The notes under the pieces were generated by a model. It worked only from the letters and a program-made list of their open reading frames with translations, ran no database searches and was not told where the DNA came from. A program made the position numbers and the translations under genes. This document shows positions 6,169 through 12,884 of a stretch of 14,490 nucleotides of DNA, piece after piece. How positions within the stretch are numbered: the first letter of the stretch is position 1; each line of letters starts with the position of its first letter. Source of the stretch: UBA3941 sp002385665 (lineage in GTDB: Bacteria > Bacillota > Clostridia > Caldicoprobacterales > UBA3941). Where the stretch lies: positions 1-14,490 of the forward strand of contig JBMNFJ010000006.1 of assembly GCA_050949255.1 (NCBI GenBank), read 5' to 3'.

Positions 6169-6468
6169 AGCTATGATACTTATGAAAAGATTATGAAGAA
6201 AATCGCTGCTGCTGATCTTATTATCTTGGATGAATGGGGATACCTTCCTCTTCACCAGGATGGTGCCAGGCTTCTCTTTGAGGTGGTAAGCTTATGCTAT
6301 GAAAGGAAAAGCGTCATAATCACCACAAATATTGAGTTCAGCCATTGGAAGAACTTCCTCTTTGACGATAAGCTCACAGTGGCCATTATAGACCGATTGA
6401 TCCATCACTCGCATCTATTGTTTTATGATAGGGAGAGTTACAGAAAGCAACATGCCCTTATCAAATGA
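6169..6468 (+). pseudogene. istB: IS21 helper ATPase istB, C-terminal remnant
   Basis: The frame is open from 6169 (a stop lies just before) to TGA at 6466-6468. It encodes SYDTYEKIMKKIAAADLIILDEWGYLPL: the Walker B (LIILDEWG) and the conserved GYLPL of IstB. Then follow ARLLFEVVSLCYERKSVIIT-type and AIIDRLIHHSHLL motifs, including sensor I (TTN). The N-terminal domain and Walker A are missing, so it cannot be an active ATPase. The ATG at 6193 is internal, not a real start. The missing ~60+ residues and the same orientation as the istB N-terminal remnant at 699-945 are notable. The region just upstream (6121-6150) holds TGTACTC/TGTACAC repeats resembling another IS21 end. Confidence 0.8.
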
Positions 6469-6484
6469 GCTAAATATTTTTATG

Positions 6485-6535
6485 GATTGTACTTTTGTAT
6501 TTTTCTTGGCCATTTTTTGTATTTTACTGTTGTCA
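6485..6535 (+). repeat. Probable right end of the IS21 remnant
   Basis: Two spaced copies of TTTTGTATTTT follow the istB stop by ~25 bp and end in TTGTCA. Repeated ~20-bp subterminal motifs are the multiple terminal repeats of IS21-family ends. The exact boundary is uncertain. The rest of 6536-6674 shows no gene. Confidence 0.45.
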
Positions 6536-6674
6536 AACACAACGGGCAATACTATTCTGTTGCCAGTGATAGCAGTTGGGAATTATTAGTTAAGATAATA
6601 GTAGAATTAACAGGGGTATCTATCCCCGTATCTAATGAGATAGGACCTATTGCATTAATCTTGTATCATTTCGA

Positions 6675-6716
6675 TGACAGACGAAACATCGCCTTGGCAG
6701 ATACGTCCCCTTGGCA
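6675..6716 (-). repeat. REP-like palindrome, locus 5 (diverged)
   Basis: A diverged unit (6675-6699: TGACAGACGAAAC... ending TTGGCA) is followed by a partial duplicate ACGTCCCCTTGGCA. It lies 31 bp past the stop codon of the minus-strand frame 6748-7149. Confidence 0.75.
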
Positions 6717-6747
6717 GATACCCTACCCTATCTTTCATTGTAGCGCT

Positions 6748-7149
6748 TCAAAACCTAGTCTCTGGTACTCTCTTTGAAGAATGCGACAACAGAATTTGTT
6801 CAAGTTCCGCCCTGAAGTATAATTCTATAATATCGCCTATTTCTCTAGCGACTTTTGCTTTATCAAAGTCAATCCTAAATTGTAATATTGTATCTAATAA
6901 ATATTGGTTTAACTCTATAAAATCATAATAAGAAAGTTTAAGTGTTGTCCGGAAAAAATAGTTGCTATTTTTTTCATAATATTCCTTATCGATAAAAATA
7001 GTTTTTGGACCATTTATACATATTATAAGCTCTTCCTGTGGGAAAATATCATCTAACACATGATTCAAATTGGTATCATTTAATATCTCTGGTTTCCCAG
7101 GATCTCCATCAATTAAACAATCAACCTGAATTATTCTGCCATGAATAAT
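6748..7149 (-). pseudogene. 5'-truncated hypothetical protein
   Basis: A frame of ~134 codons is open from a TGA (7150-7152) to TAG/TAA at 6748. It has no ATG or GTG and no ribosome site before the only candidate start (TTG at 7066-7068). The upstream part (IIQVDCLIDGDPGKPEIL) reads like protein, so the gene is probably longer at its 5' end and truncated. The product has LSYYDFIELNQYLLDTILQF and ends IELYFRAELEQILLSHS, i.e. helical, acidic and Tyr/Phe-rich. No family is recognised. The hairpin at 7125-7154 overlaps its broken 5' end and may mark the break point. Confidence 0.5.
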
Positions 7150-7154
7150 TCAGG
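7125..7154. repeat. Perfect 11-bp hairpin
   Basis: CCTGAATTATT (7125-7135) and AATAATTCAGG (7144-7154) flank an 8-nt loop. On the + strand CCTTTTTAG follows shortly after, so a weak terminator is possible. It coincides with the truncated 5' end of the frame 6748-7149. Confidence 0.5.
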
Positions 7155-7271
7155 CTAATCCTTTTTAGACAAATTTTGGCTCGGATTTAGTTTTTGAAGT
7201 GGACAATTTCACAAATTTGCGTAAAAATTTTATTTCGAATATGATCTCCTACCCGACACAGTTAAAACCTA

Positions 7272-7586
7272 TTATTTGAGCAGCTTGAGAAGATCCTCTA
7301 AAGGCTCATACCCTTTGTCGTTAAAGACGTACTTCTGTACTTCACCATTAATAGTAGCTGTGATCAGCCCCATCACCTGACCTGGATTCTTCTTAAAGGT
7401 CATGGGCAGCTCACCAAAAAACTCTGTCCCAAAGGATGATTCAATGAAGTTCTGACGGTTGAGGTGGATTGTTCTGATGAAGTTCAAGATGTTAAACTTG
7501 ATCTGTTCTTCCAGGCTTAAGTCTCCTGCTTTCAGCATTTTCTTTACTTCAATTTCTGAATACTTCAATTGGCCATCCCCTTTCAT
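7272..7586 (-). CDS. Hypothetical protein coupled to the pRiA4b ORF-3-like gene
   Basis: 104 residues, starting MKGDGQLKYSEIEVKKML. The start was set at the ATG 7584-7586 because AGGAAG lies five bases upstream and the preceding gene's TGA ends one base before it (TGA-A-ATG), the signature of translational coupling. An upstream in-frame ATG (8 codons earlier) lies inside the previous gene. The product has a helical N-terminal half (LSLEEQIKFNILNFIRTIHL) and a more strand-like half (TATINGEVQKYVFNDKGYEP). There are no membrane segments or known motifs. Coupling suggests it works with, or at fixed ratio to, the upstream protein. I do not recognise the family. Confidence 0.7.
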   Translation of the reverse strand: MKGDGQLKYSEIEVKKMLKAGDLSLEEQIKFNILNFIRTIHLNRQNFIESSFGTEFFGELPMTFKKNPGQVMGLITATINGEVQKYVFNDKGYEPLEDLLKLLK

Positions 7587-7587
7587 T

Positions 7588-8319
7588 TCACTTCCTATAC
7601 TTATCCTCAATCACTCGGTAATTCTCATGCTTAATCTTGTCCCACTCGGTTTTCTTGTAATCAAGCCCTTTGAGTCTCTCATTAATCCAATCAGGATCAT
7701 ACTCCTTGAAATATAGTGAATCAGCCCAAGCCTTCATGTCCTTATGCTCTGGATGCTTTGGATTGCGGTAAGCTTCAAGGAATTCATAAAATCCATGGAT
7801 GCCACCGACATCTTCCGGCGGAGCCGTCTCTGCCCCATCAAGCAGTGTTGGGTATCCGAAGTAATAATCATCAACGATTTCTTCAAGTTTAATGGTAAAC
7901 CACCAATCATCCCCAAAGTCATAGTTGTATCGGATCTCTTTATACTTTTCCAGATAATCATCAATCTTCAGTCCAGTAGGCTTTCTGACCTCTATTTTTA
8001 ATCGCTCCTGATGATTCTTTTCAAACTGAAGCATATTAGCGGGCATTGATTCTAGTCGTTCTTCATAATACTTTTTATTCTTTATGTAGTGCTGATGTTC
8101 CATATACGCTTCTTCATTGTCAGTGACAATTCTATTCTCTTTAGGTAAGTCAAACTCATAGAGATGATAACCTCCACCTGGATAACCACTCTGGAAATTG
8201 GTCACGTTCTGAATGACATCATGAAGTCTTTTATATGTAGCACCAGCAGGCATGATGACTCTTCTCCAGATAAGAGGATTAGATTCTTCAAGTTGTATTT
8301 TGATTATATATGATTTCAT
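7588..8319 (-). CDS. Plasmid pRiA4b ORF-3 family protein
   Basis: 243 residues with the full signature of the pRiA4b ORF-3/IS1096 TnpR-like domain (PF07929). The N-terminal YIIKIQLEESNPLIWRRVIM is followed by KRLHDVIQNVTNF. Further motifs are YHLYEFDLP, the hallmark YNYDFGDDWWFTIKLEEI, and AETAPPEDVGGIHGFYEFL. The usual .HPEH... and acidic end segments are also present. A ~50-residue charged insertion (about 65-115) separates the first and second halves. Members occur in plasmids, IS elements and near defence or mobile genes; biochemical function is unknown, so none is claimed. GGAAGG lies ~10 bases before the ATG. It overlaps no gene but is tightly coupled to the 7272-7586 ORF downstream and follows the HEPN-like remnant by ~82 bp. 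Confidence 0.9.
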   Translation of the reverse strand: MKSYIIKIQLEESNPLIWRRVIMPAGATYKRLHDVIQNVTNFQSGYPGGGYHLYEFDLPKENRIVTDNEEAYMEHQHYIKNKKYYEERLESMPANMLQFEKNHQERLKIEVRKPTGLKIDDYLEKYKEIRYNYDFGDDWWFTIKLEEIVDDYYFGYPTLLDGAETAPPEDVGGIHGFYEFLEAYRNPKHPEHKDMKAWADSLYFKEYDPDWINERLKGLDYKKTEWDKIKHENYRVIEDKYRK

Positions 8320-8401
8320 TTACTGAGCACCTTCCTTTCAATATTTGTTGAGTAGTTTTTCTACTGTTTCATGCACTTGAGTGCCTCTCTTAAATAAAAT
8401 T

Positions 8402-8770
8402 CTAGCTTTCTTTTTGCTTCCTATCAACTATAGCTTCAATTATTTTAAAACATAAATCCATTAGTTGTATTGTTAATATTTCTAGCGAATTATTTTTCCT
8501 ATTACTTCCAGCATGATAAAGCCTATTCCTTTGATTAATAAACTCCTGTATCTGCTTATTGGATACTTTATAAGGGTAAATCCCTTCATCTTTATCAGTA
8601 ACTGCTAAATGTTTAAGTATATTCATTAGCTTCTCTGCTCTATTGATATCTGTCAACCTGCTTAAACATTGACTTAGCGAACTTCTTACATTTGCATTCC
8701 GGTGTTTGTCAAGTAAGTTGTCGTATAAATTTGATCTAGATATAAGTTTCCCTTTAGCATAACTCCATTA
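8402..8770 (-). pseudogene. HEPN-like protein, C-terminal part, truncated by IS21
   Basis: The frame is open from a stop at the IS21 edge (~8767) to TAG at 8402 and encodes WSYAKGKLISRSNLYDNLLD at the cut end, then HRNANVRSSLSQCLSRLTD. Later comes IQEFINQRNRLYHAGS. The segment RNRLYH fits the R-x4-H motif of HEPN domains (often RNA-cleaving or nucleotide-binding) within a helical context. No good start or ribosome site exists in the remaining part (a TTG at 8654-8656 is unconvincing), and the 5' portion is missing beyond 8770. I therefore call it a 5'-truncated gene. The family assignment rests on one short motif and predicted helicity; it may instead be an unrelated helical protein. Confidence 0.5.
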
Positions 8771-8789
8771 TGTGTGAATGTCAATGAAA

Positions 8790-8930
8790 AAGTTTACCGC
8801 CTGACATTGAATTTCTTTACCACTTTGGCGGTGAATTTGTTTACCAGTTCAGAGGTTTTGACATTCAATTAGTTTACCATCTTTGACACCCAAAAAGTTT
8901 ACCAGTTGACACTGAAAAGGTTTACCACTT
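8790..8930 (+). repeat. Six multiple terminal repeats of the IS21 right end
   Basis: TTTACC occurs at 8793, 8816, 8840, 8873, 8898 and 8921, mostly 23-25 bp apart with one 33-bp gap, in a consensus like TTGACA..GAAAA.GTTTACCA. These are the expected transposase-binding repeats; the opposite end has copies at 11279 and 11313 only. Confidence 0.8.
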
Positions 8931-8992
8931 TGTTTCTAAGAAAGGGGAACACTAGTGGAATATAGCATTCCCCAGCTAAAATATTATTGATT

Positions 8993-9745
8993 TCAATCGG
9001 ATACCTTAGCGGCATGTTCCGCCCTGTAGGGATTATCAGAGTTCATGTTTAATACATGGGATCTGAAAGTAAGTCTATCAATTAGTGCTGTAACCATTGT
9101 ATGATTCTCAAACATGGATGTCCACTCTGAAAATCTTAGGTTAGTCGATACAATGACGCTTCTTCTTTCAGCACGGTCAGCAACGACTTTAAACAATAAT
9201 TCAGACTGATGCCGGTTGAAAGTTAAGTAGCTAAGTTCATCTATGATTAAAAGATCTGCCTTTGCAATCTGCTTTTCAAGACGAATTAATCTATGGTTAT
9301 CCTGGGCCTCAATTAGTTGATTCGACAGATTAGCAGCAGTATAAAATTTAACATTCATGCCCTGCATGCAGGCCTTTATGCCGAGGGCTATGGAAAGATG
9401 GGTTTTGCCTGTACCGGGGTTACCTATCATAACGATATTCTGTCTTTTGCTGATGAAATTGCATGAAGCAAGCTCATGTACAAAGGAGTTATCCATATGT
9501 TCGAACCTTGACAAGTCTAGTTCATCGATGGTCTTTAGGTAAGGAAATCCGGCAGACTTAATCTTTCTTCTGCGTGTACTTTCCTGCCTAGAATCCAGCT
9601 CCACTCTCATAAGTGCAATCAGAAAGTCCTCGTAGCCTTGATTTTTATCAAGTTGCCTGATTACATCCAAATATTTGTTAAACATGGGGGTCCTTAGCTG
9701 TTTTGAATATAGTTCAATGGTTTGCGCCTTCAGGGTATCTGTCAT
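8993..9745 (-). CDS. istB: IS21 transposition helper ATPase IstB
   Basis: 250 residues of the DnaC/IstB-type AAA+ family. It has an N-terminal helical domain (RTPMFNKYLDVIRQL, GYEDFLIALMRVELDSRQ). Walker A is GNPGTGKTH (108-116), Walker B LLIIDELSYL (Asp169, Glu170), sensor-1 STNLRFSEW, and the C-terminal box ALIDRLTFRSHVL. The start was set at MTDTLKAQ: the ATG overlaps the istA stop in ATGA, with GGGGTG upstream, rather than five codons earlier. It assembles on DNA, stimulates IstA and directs target choice. All catalytic motifs are intact and the length is normal, so it should be active. Confidence 0.95.
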   Translation of the reverse strand: MTDTLKAQTIELYSKQLRTPMFNKYLDVIRQLDKNQGYEDFLIALMRVELDSRQESTRRRKIKSAGFPYLKTIDELDLSRFEHMDNSFVHELASCNFISKRQNIVMIGNPGTGKTHLSIALGIKACMQGMNVKFYTAANLSNQLIEAQDNHRLIRLEKQIAKADLLIIDELSYLTFNRHQSELLFKVVADRAERRSVIVSTNLRFSEWTSMFENHTMVTALIDRLTFRSHVLNMNSDNPYRAEHAAKVSD

Positions 9746-11217
9746 TTTGACACCCCGCATTTCTCATCATATTTTCTTAAGTCTGTAGCAGTGACAGGTA
9801 TATCATTCTTAAGGTACAATACATTTGGTTCGGGTATCTCATGGAGATAGCTCCTTATCATATCTACTGAAGGAACTATGTTTCTAGGAAGTTGATCCCG
9901 TATGGATAAAATTCTATCTTCACCGTAATCTACACAAAGACGAAGGAGCTTGACCATCTCTGCATTACCCCCTGGAAGTAGACGCCCCCAATCAAGCAGC
10001 TCTTTTGTAACATTAGTCCTAACGGGCTTTGCCTGAAATACGGAGCGTGGTTTTCTCTCAAGCAAATCTATGTAGTGTTCAAGACGATAAGTTGTCTTCC
10101 CTGAGCCATAAAGCCGATCAAAAGAGGCAATAATTTCCCCGTTGTAGTAGATGCAGACCTCATTGGCATAACCCTTGACTATTACACTCTTTCTTAAATA
10201 TCTGACAGGTACCGAATAATTATTTTTTTCAAAACGCACGGTTGAATAATCCCCAACTATAGGAGTTATGGTCCGACTGGTGTCAAAGCGAAATACCGGA
10301 ATCGGCCTTAGGAAGTATAGTTCCTGTTCATAGGCTTCTTTTACACTTTGAGAGCGAGATTCAATCTTATGCGTGTTCCGATAGTTTAGACAATCTTTTA
10401 GGAGACTTTGATTAAGCTCATAAAGACTGGATACACGAGGCACCGGCACCATGAAATTTCTTCTGGCATAACCAACGAGCTTTTCAACTAAGCCTTTTTC
10501 ATTCCCACTGGCAATATTGCAGAAGTCTGTTTTAAAGGCATAATGAGCTGCAAATGATTTGTATCCATCAGTGGCCTTCGCGTGACGCCCGAAACCTTCC
10601 CGTACAGCAACTTTGGCATTATCAAAGATTAGACGCTTCGGAATGCCTCTAAAGTAGTCAAACATAGTCTGTTGCGCCTCAAGAAAGCTCTCAAGATTCT
10701 GGGAGTAGTATGCTTGGACAAAGATATCGCATGAGCTACATAATCTACCACAGAAAAAATTGATTTTGGTCTTTTGGTTATTGATATATACAGTAGCTTC
10801 ACCCCAATCAATCTGGATAGCATCGCCTGGATCATAATCTAAAGGAATATCAGCATATTTGGGTACCATATGCTCTGCCTTAAGATTTCTTACAGCTACA
10901 CGAACAGCAGAATATGAACCACTAAAGGCTTTTTCACTAACAAGCCTATCATAAATCCGTTTAGCTGTATGTTTTTGCTTGGTGAGATTTTCTGCTTCGT
11001 CCTGATGAAAGCAGCTAAGTATAAAGGATTTAACATCTTCTGTGATAACATCGGGCTGCCGGGTATATACTTTCCTAACATCAGGGTGTGTATTGCCTTC
11101 GCAGTATTTTTTTACGGTCTGGCGCGATATGCCTAGTCTTGTTGCAATCGACCGCATGGATTCTCCTTCGGTATAGAGGGTACGAATCTTTGAGTATAGA
11201 TCCACTTCAATAATCAC
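9742..11217 (-). CDS. istA: IS21 transposase IstA
   Basis: About 491 residues. An N-terminal helix-turn-helix (SMRSIATRLGISRQTVKKY) precedes the DDE integrase core: Asp140 in QIDWGEA, Asp202 in FDNAKVAVRE, and Glu248 in NEKGLVEKLVGYARRNF, numbered from the upstream ATG. A C-terminal beta-barrel/tail region (RYLRKSVIVKGYANEVCIYY) follows. An ATG at 11224-11226 would directly abut AAGGAG, leaving no spacing; the GTG at 11215-11217 has a 9-base spacing and is preferred. The stop TGA overlaps the istB start. The catalytic triad is complete and no frameshift is seen. Confidence 0.93.
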   Translation of the reverse strand: MIIEVDLYSKIRTLYTEGESMRSIATRLGISRQTVKKYCEGNTHPDVRKVYTRQPDVITEDVKSFILSCFHQDEAENLTKQKHTAKRIYDRLVSEKAFSGSYSAVRVAVRNLKAEHMVPKYADIPLDYDPGDAIQIDWGEATVYINNQKTKINFFCGRLCSSCDIFVQAYYSQNLESFLEAQQTMFDYFRGIPKRLIFDNAKVAVREGFGRHAKATDGYKSFAAHYAFKTDFCNIASGNEKGLVEKLVGYARRNFMVPVPRVSSLYELNQSLLKDCLNYRNTHKIESRSQSVKEAYEQELYFLRPIPVFRFDTSRTITPIVGDYSTVRFEKNNYSVPVRYLRKSVIVKGYANEVCIYYNGEIIASFDRLYGSGKTTYRLEHYIDLLERKPRSVFQAKPVRTNVTKELLDWGRLLPGGNAEMVKLLRLCVDYGEDRILSIRDQLPRNIVPSVDMIRSYLHEIPEPNVLYLKNDIPVTATDLRKYDEKCGVSK

Positions 11218-11273
11218 ACCTTTCATCTCCTTGTAAGAAAATTAGTTAATATAATCTTACAGGAATTTATTTT

Positions 11274-11338
11274 AAGGTGGTAAACTTTTTCGCTGTCATT
11301 TCATATTGAAGTGGTTAACTTTCATTATGTCATTTACA
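11274..11338 (-). repeat. Left terminal region of the IS21 element
   Basis: On the minus strand it holds TGTAAATGACATAATGAAAG then GTTAACCAC and, 34 bp further, GAAAAAGTTTACCACC. These are the two terminal repeats inverted relative to those at 8771-8930. Confidence 0.7.
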
Positions 11339-11741
11339 TCATTTCACCAAAATCGACTTGCATGGTCCCTTTGATAGGATTTAGTTTAAGAAAGGCCTCT
11401 TTTGAGTTGATATTAAGTTCTTCTTCGATTTGCCTTGTTAGATATGTGAAGGCGGAATAGCTCCCTTTATATCCTTCATCACACATAAGATTATGCATAC
11501 GAGTCTTGGTTAGGCGATGCTTTCTGGGCTTACCCTGGTTATCTTCTATTAGCCATCTTACCCTTTCTTCAAAGTCTTGATTTACCGGCCTGTCACGCTG
11601 AACTGTTAAATTATATTTATGCTCAGGATTTTCAACTGCTCTTGTTACTGTATCGCGATGTACACCTACTTCCTCTGCTATTGCACGCTTGCTTTTCCCT
11701 TTGTTAAAATATAAGTATCTGATATAATCATACTGTACCAT
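11339..11741 (-). pseudogene. istA: IstA N-terminal remnant of a second IS21 relative
   Basis: About 134 residues from the ATG at 11739-11741 (GGTGATAGAG upstream; an earlier in-frame start at 11819 lacks support). It has an N-terminal helix-turn-helix (KGKSKRAIAEEVGVHRDTV) and the linker LTKTRMHNLMCDEGYKGSYS, then reaches the first catalytic block MQVDFGEM and stops. The intact IS21 element begins exactly there; the apparent stop codon lies in IS sequence. Its sequence differs from the intact istA, so it is a different IS21 lineage. The remaining ~70% of this istA and its istB are not found next to the other end of the inserted element. Confidence 0.85.
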
Positions 11742-11811
11742 CTCTATCACCTTTATTCCCCCAATATAATGAATTTCGACAATATCATTATAAAGGAATT
11801 TGTGGTTGAGG

Positions 11812-11875
11812 TGGTACACTTTTTGTTTAGCAGATCGCTAAAACTGGTACACTTTTATATCAGCATAAGCACAAC
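11812..11875 (-). repeat. Left end of the second IS21 relative
   Basis: TGGTACACTTTT occurs at 11812-11823 and 11845-11856, 33 bp apart, just upstream of the istA remnant. This mirrors the 34-bp spacing of the two repeats at the equivalent end of the intact element. A TTTAGC/GCTAAA inverted repeat (11826-11842) lies between them. The outer boundary near 11875 is approximate. Confidence 0.65.
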
Positions 11876-11896
11876 AATTTACCATATTGCTCATTC

Positions 11897-12016
11897 TTAT
11901 CTTATATCTACATGAGTAAATTCTCTACGTTGAGATGGAAGCTAGTCGCAGTACTTGTAGCGGAATTCATCGTATTTGAAATGAGGACGTATGTATTCTT
12001 TGGCTATGAATCGCAT
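11897..12016 (-). pseudogene. Decayed N-terminal gene remnant with in-frame TAG
   Basis: A good ribosome site (AAGGAGGGG, ~7 bases) precedes an ATG at 12014-12016. The frame reads MRFIAKEYIRPHFKYDEFRY and then KYCD, hits TAG at 11942-11944, and continues in frame as LPSQRREFTHVDIR to TAA at 11897. The strong start and coherent read-through suggest the first ~40 codons of a former gene, truncated where the IS21 relative inserted. The family was not identified; a transposase N-terminus is one guess. Confidence 0.4.
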
Positions 12017-12257
12017 AGTAGGTCACCCCTCCTTCTTTTACTTAACGCAATTGATTTTGCTTCTCTGATGGTTGGCAACTACTAGATTAATGGACCTACT
12101 ATTTTGTATACTGAATACATATTCTATTATATTTGTTCTGATGTGTTGAGATATCCTAATTTAAGTGTCTGCACAATTTCTCGTTGCATAAATATCAGCA
12201 GAGTGACCTATGATTCGCCGGTAGACATACAATCGGGTACCCTTAACAAGGAGATTG

Positions 12258-12431
12258 ATGATACAAAGTGTACCGGAACAGGTGGCTGTAGAAGTTGATT
12301 CCGATATTTCTTATTATCTTGAGGCATGGTTTTGGATAGCACGTTTTAATACCTTGAAAAGAGGTTTTCTATATGGAGGCGGGTATTTCCTCTACGAGAT
12401 TATACTAGAGTGGCCTCCCCTGTATCAATAG
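12258..12431 (+). CDS. Candidate small protein, 57 residues
   Basis: AAGGAG lies four bases before an ATG at 12258-12260; the frame ends at TAG 12429-12431. The product includes QVAVEVDSDISYYLEAWFW and later GGGYFLYEIILEWPPLYQ. It is rich in aromatic residues (3 Trp, many Tyr/Phe) and could be a small membrane-associated peptide. There is no recognised family. It stands alone in an 850-bp gene-poor stretch, its ribosome spacing is short, and a nested hairpin lies inside it, so it may be chance. Confidence 0.3.
   Translation: MIQSVPEQVAVEVDSDISYYLEAWFWIARFNTLKRGFLYGGGYFLYEIILEWPPLYQ
12375..12418. other. Nested stem-loop (structured RNA candidate)
   Basis: GGAGGC (12375-12380) pairs with GCCTCC (12413-12418), and inside it CTCTA (12390-12394) pairs with TAGAG (12406-12410). 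It matches no riboswitch I can recognise. Confidence 0.25.
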
Positions 12432-12733
12432 GCTTTCACGGCATAAACGCTTATGTTTTTCAAAATGCAAAAAATATCGTTTTAAGGAATTTAAAATTTT
12501 TACTACCGAGGTATTTTACACACTATTTTGGACTTGACTTTTGACTTGACTTTTGTCGATAACTCACTGATAACAAATAGCTGTACTCACACTTGTTCAT
12601 GATATTAATAACTAATACCTTAATGAAAAACATTAGTAACTACAAATGAACAAAAGCATTTAGATGTTATCTCTAACAGAAACTGAGAATCATACAACCC
12701 CTCACCTTCTGTTTTCTCCACCCATGATATTGT
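12432..12733. other. Gene-free A+T-rich stretch with short repeats
   Basis: No credible ORF. It contains a 12-bp tandem duplication (GACTTGACTTTT twice, 12531-12554) and a nested inverted repeat at 12593-12653 (TTGTTCAT/ATGAACAA outside, ACTAAT/ATTAGT inside). Confidence 0.5.
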
Positions 12734-12823
12734 AATAATATTCAGATATCTCTGTTCAAAAAAAGGGAAGCGTTCAATTGAGGTTAGTATCTACGCCCCT
12801 TTTTTCTTTCTTAAAATGTAATG
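12734..12823 (-). repeat. Composite 3'-end module C: conserved flank plus terminator
   Basis: TTCAGA, 8 nt, TTCAAAAAAAGGG, hairpin, then a T-rich stretch leading into the palindrome at 12824. Order and spacing are those of modules A (2295) and B (5985). Confidence 0.7.
12758..12805 (-). terminator. Rho-independent terminator of the kinase operon
   Basis: AAAAAAGGG/CCCTTTTTT outer stem and GCGT/ACGC inner stem with a small bulge; seven T follow on the minus strand. It sits ~80 bp past the kinase stop codon. Confidence 0.75.
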
Positions 12824-12856
12824 TGACAAACGAAACGTCCCCTTGTCACCTTGTCA
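12824..12856 (-). repeat. REP-like palindrome, locus 6 (unit plus duplicated arm)
   Basis: A perfect 25-bp unit (12824-12848) is followed by an extra arm CCTTGTCA (12849-12856), 28 bp from the stop codon of the minus-strand kinase gene. Confidence 0.9.
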
Positions 12857-12884
12857 TTGTTTTGTGGCGGCGACGAATTCTCTG

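Larger units (their letters stand above)
8771..11338 (-). mobile_element. IS21-family insertion sequence, apparently intact
   Basis: istA and istB overlap by 4 bp in the correct order and are both full length. Ends begin TGTGTGAATGTCAATGAAAA at 8771 (+ strand) and TGTAAATGACATAATGAAAG at 11338 (- strand). Both lead into GTTTACC or GTTAACC repeats, so they are imperfect inverted repeats with the TGT tip of IS21. Length is about 2.57 kb, normal for the family. The left window end has six GTTTACC repeats, the right has two. No target duplication is visible, and the flanks (a HEPN-like remnant and another istA) are not halves of one gene, pointing to a later deletion or rearrangement. Confidence 0.85.

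Noticed and set aside
8767..11330. CATTATGT at 8767-8774 and 11323-11330 as a target-site duplication of the IS21 element
   Set aside because: Using these as flanks would place the terminal repeats inconsistently: the right copy falls inside the recognised inverted terminal sequence. Taken as coincidence.
12104..12298. 64-codon open frame on the + strand
   Set aside because: No ribosome site, no recognisable motif, and it overlaps the start of the better supported candidate at 12258.
1020..12856. Palindromes as integron attC sites
   Set aside because: Position after stop codons is attC-like, but no RYYYAAC/GTTRRRY core pair was seen, units are only 25 bp, genes are separated by promoters and terminators, and no integron integrase is present.
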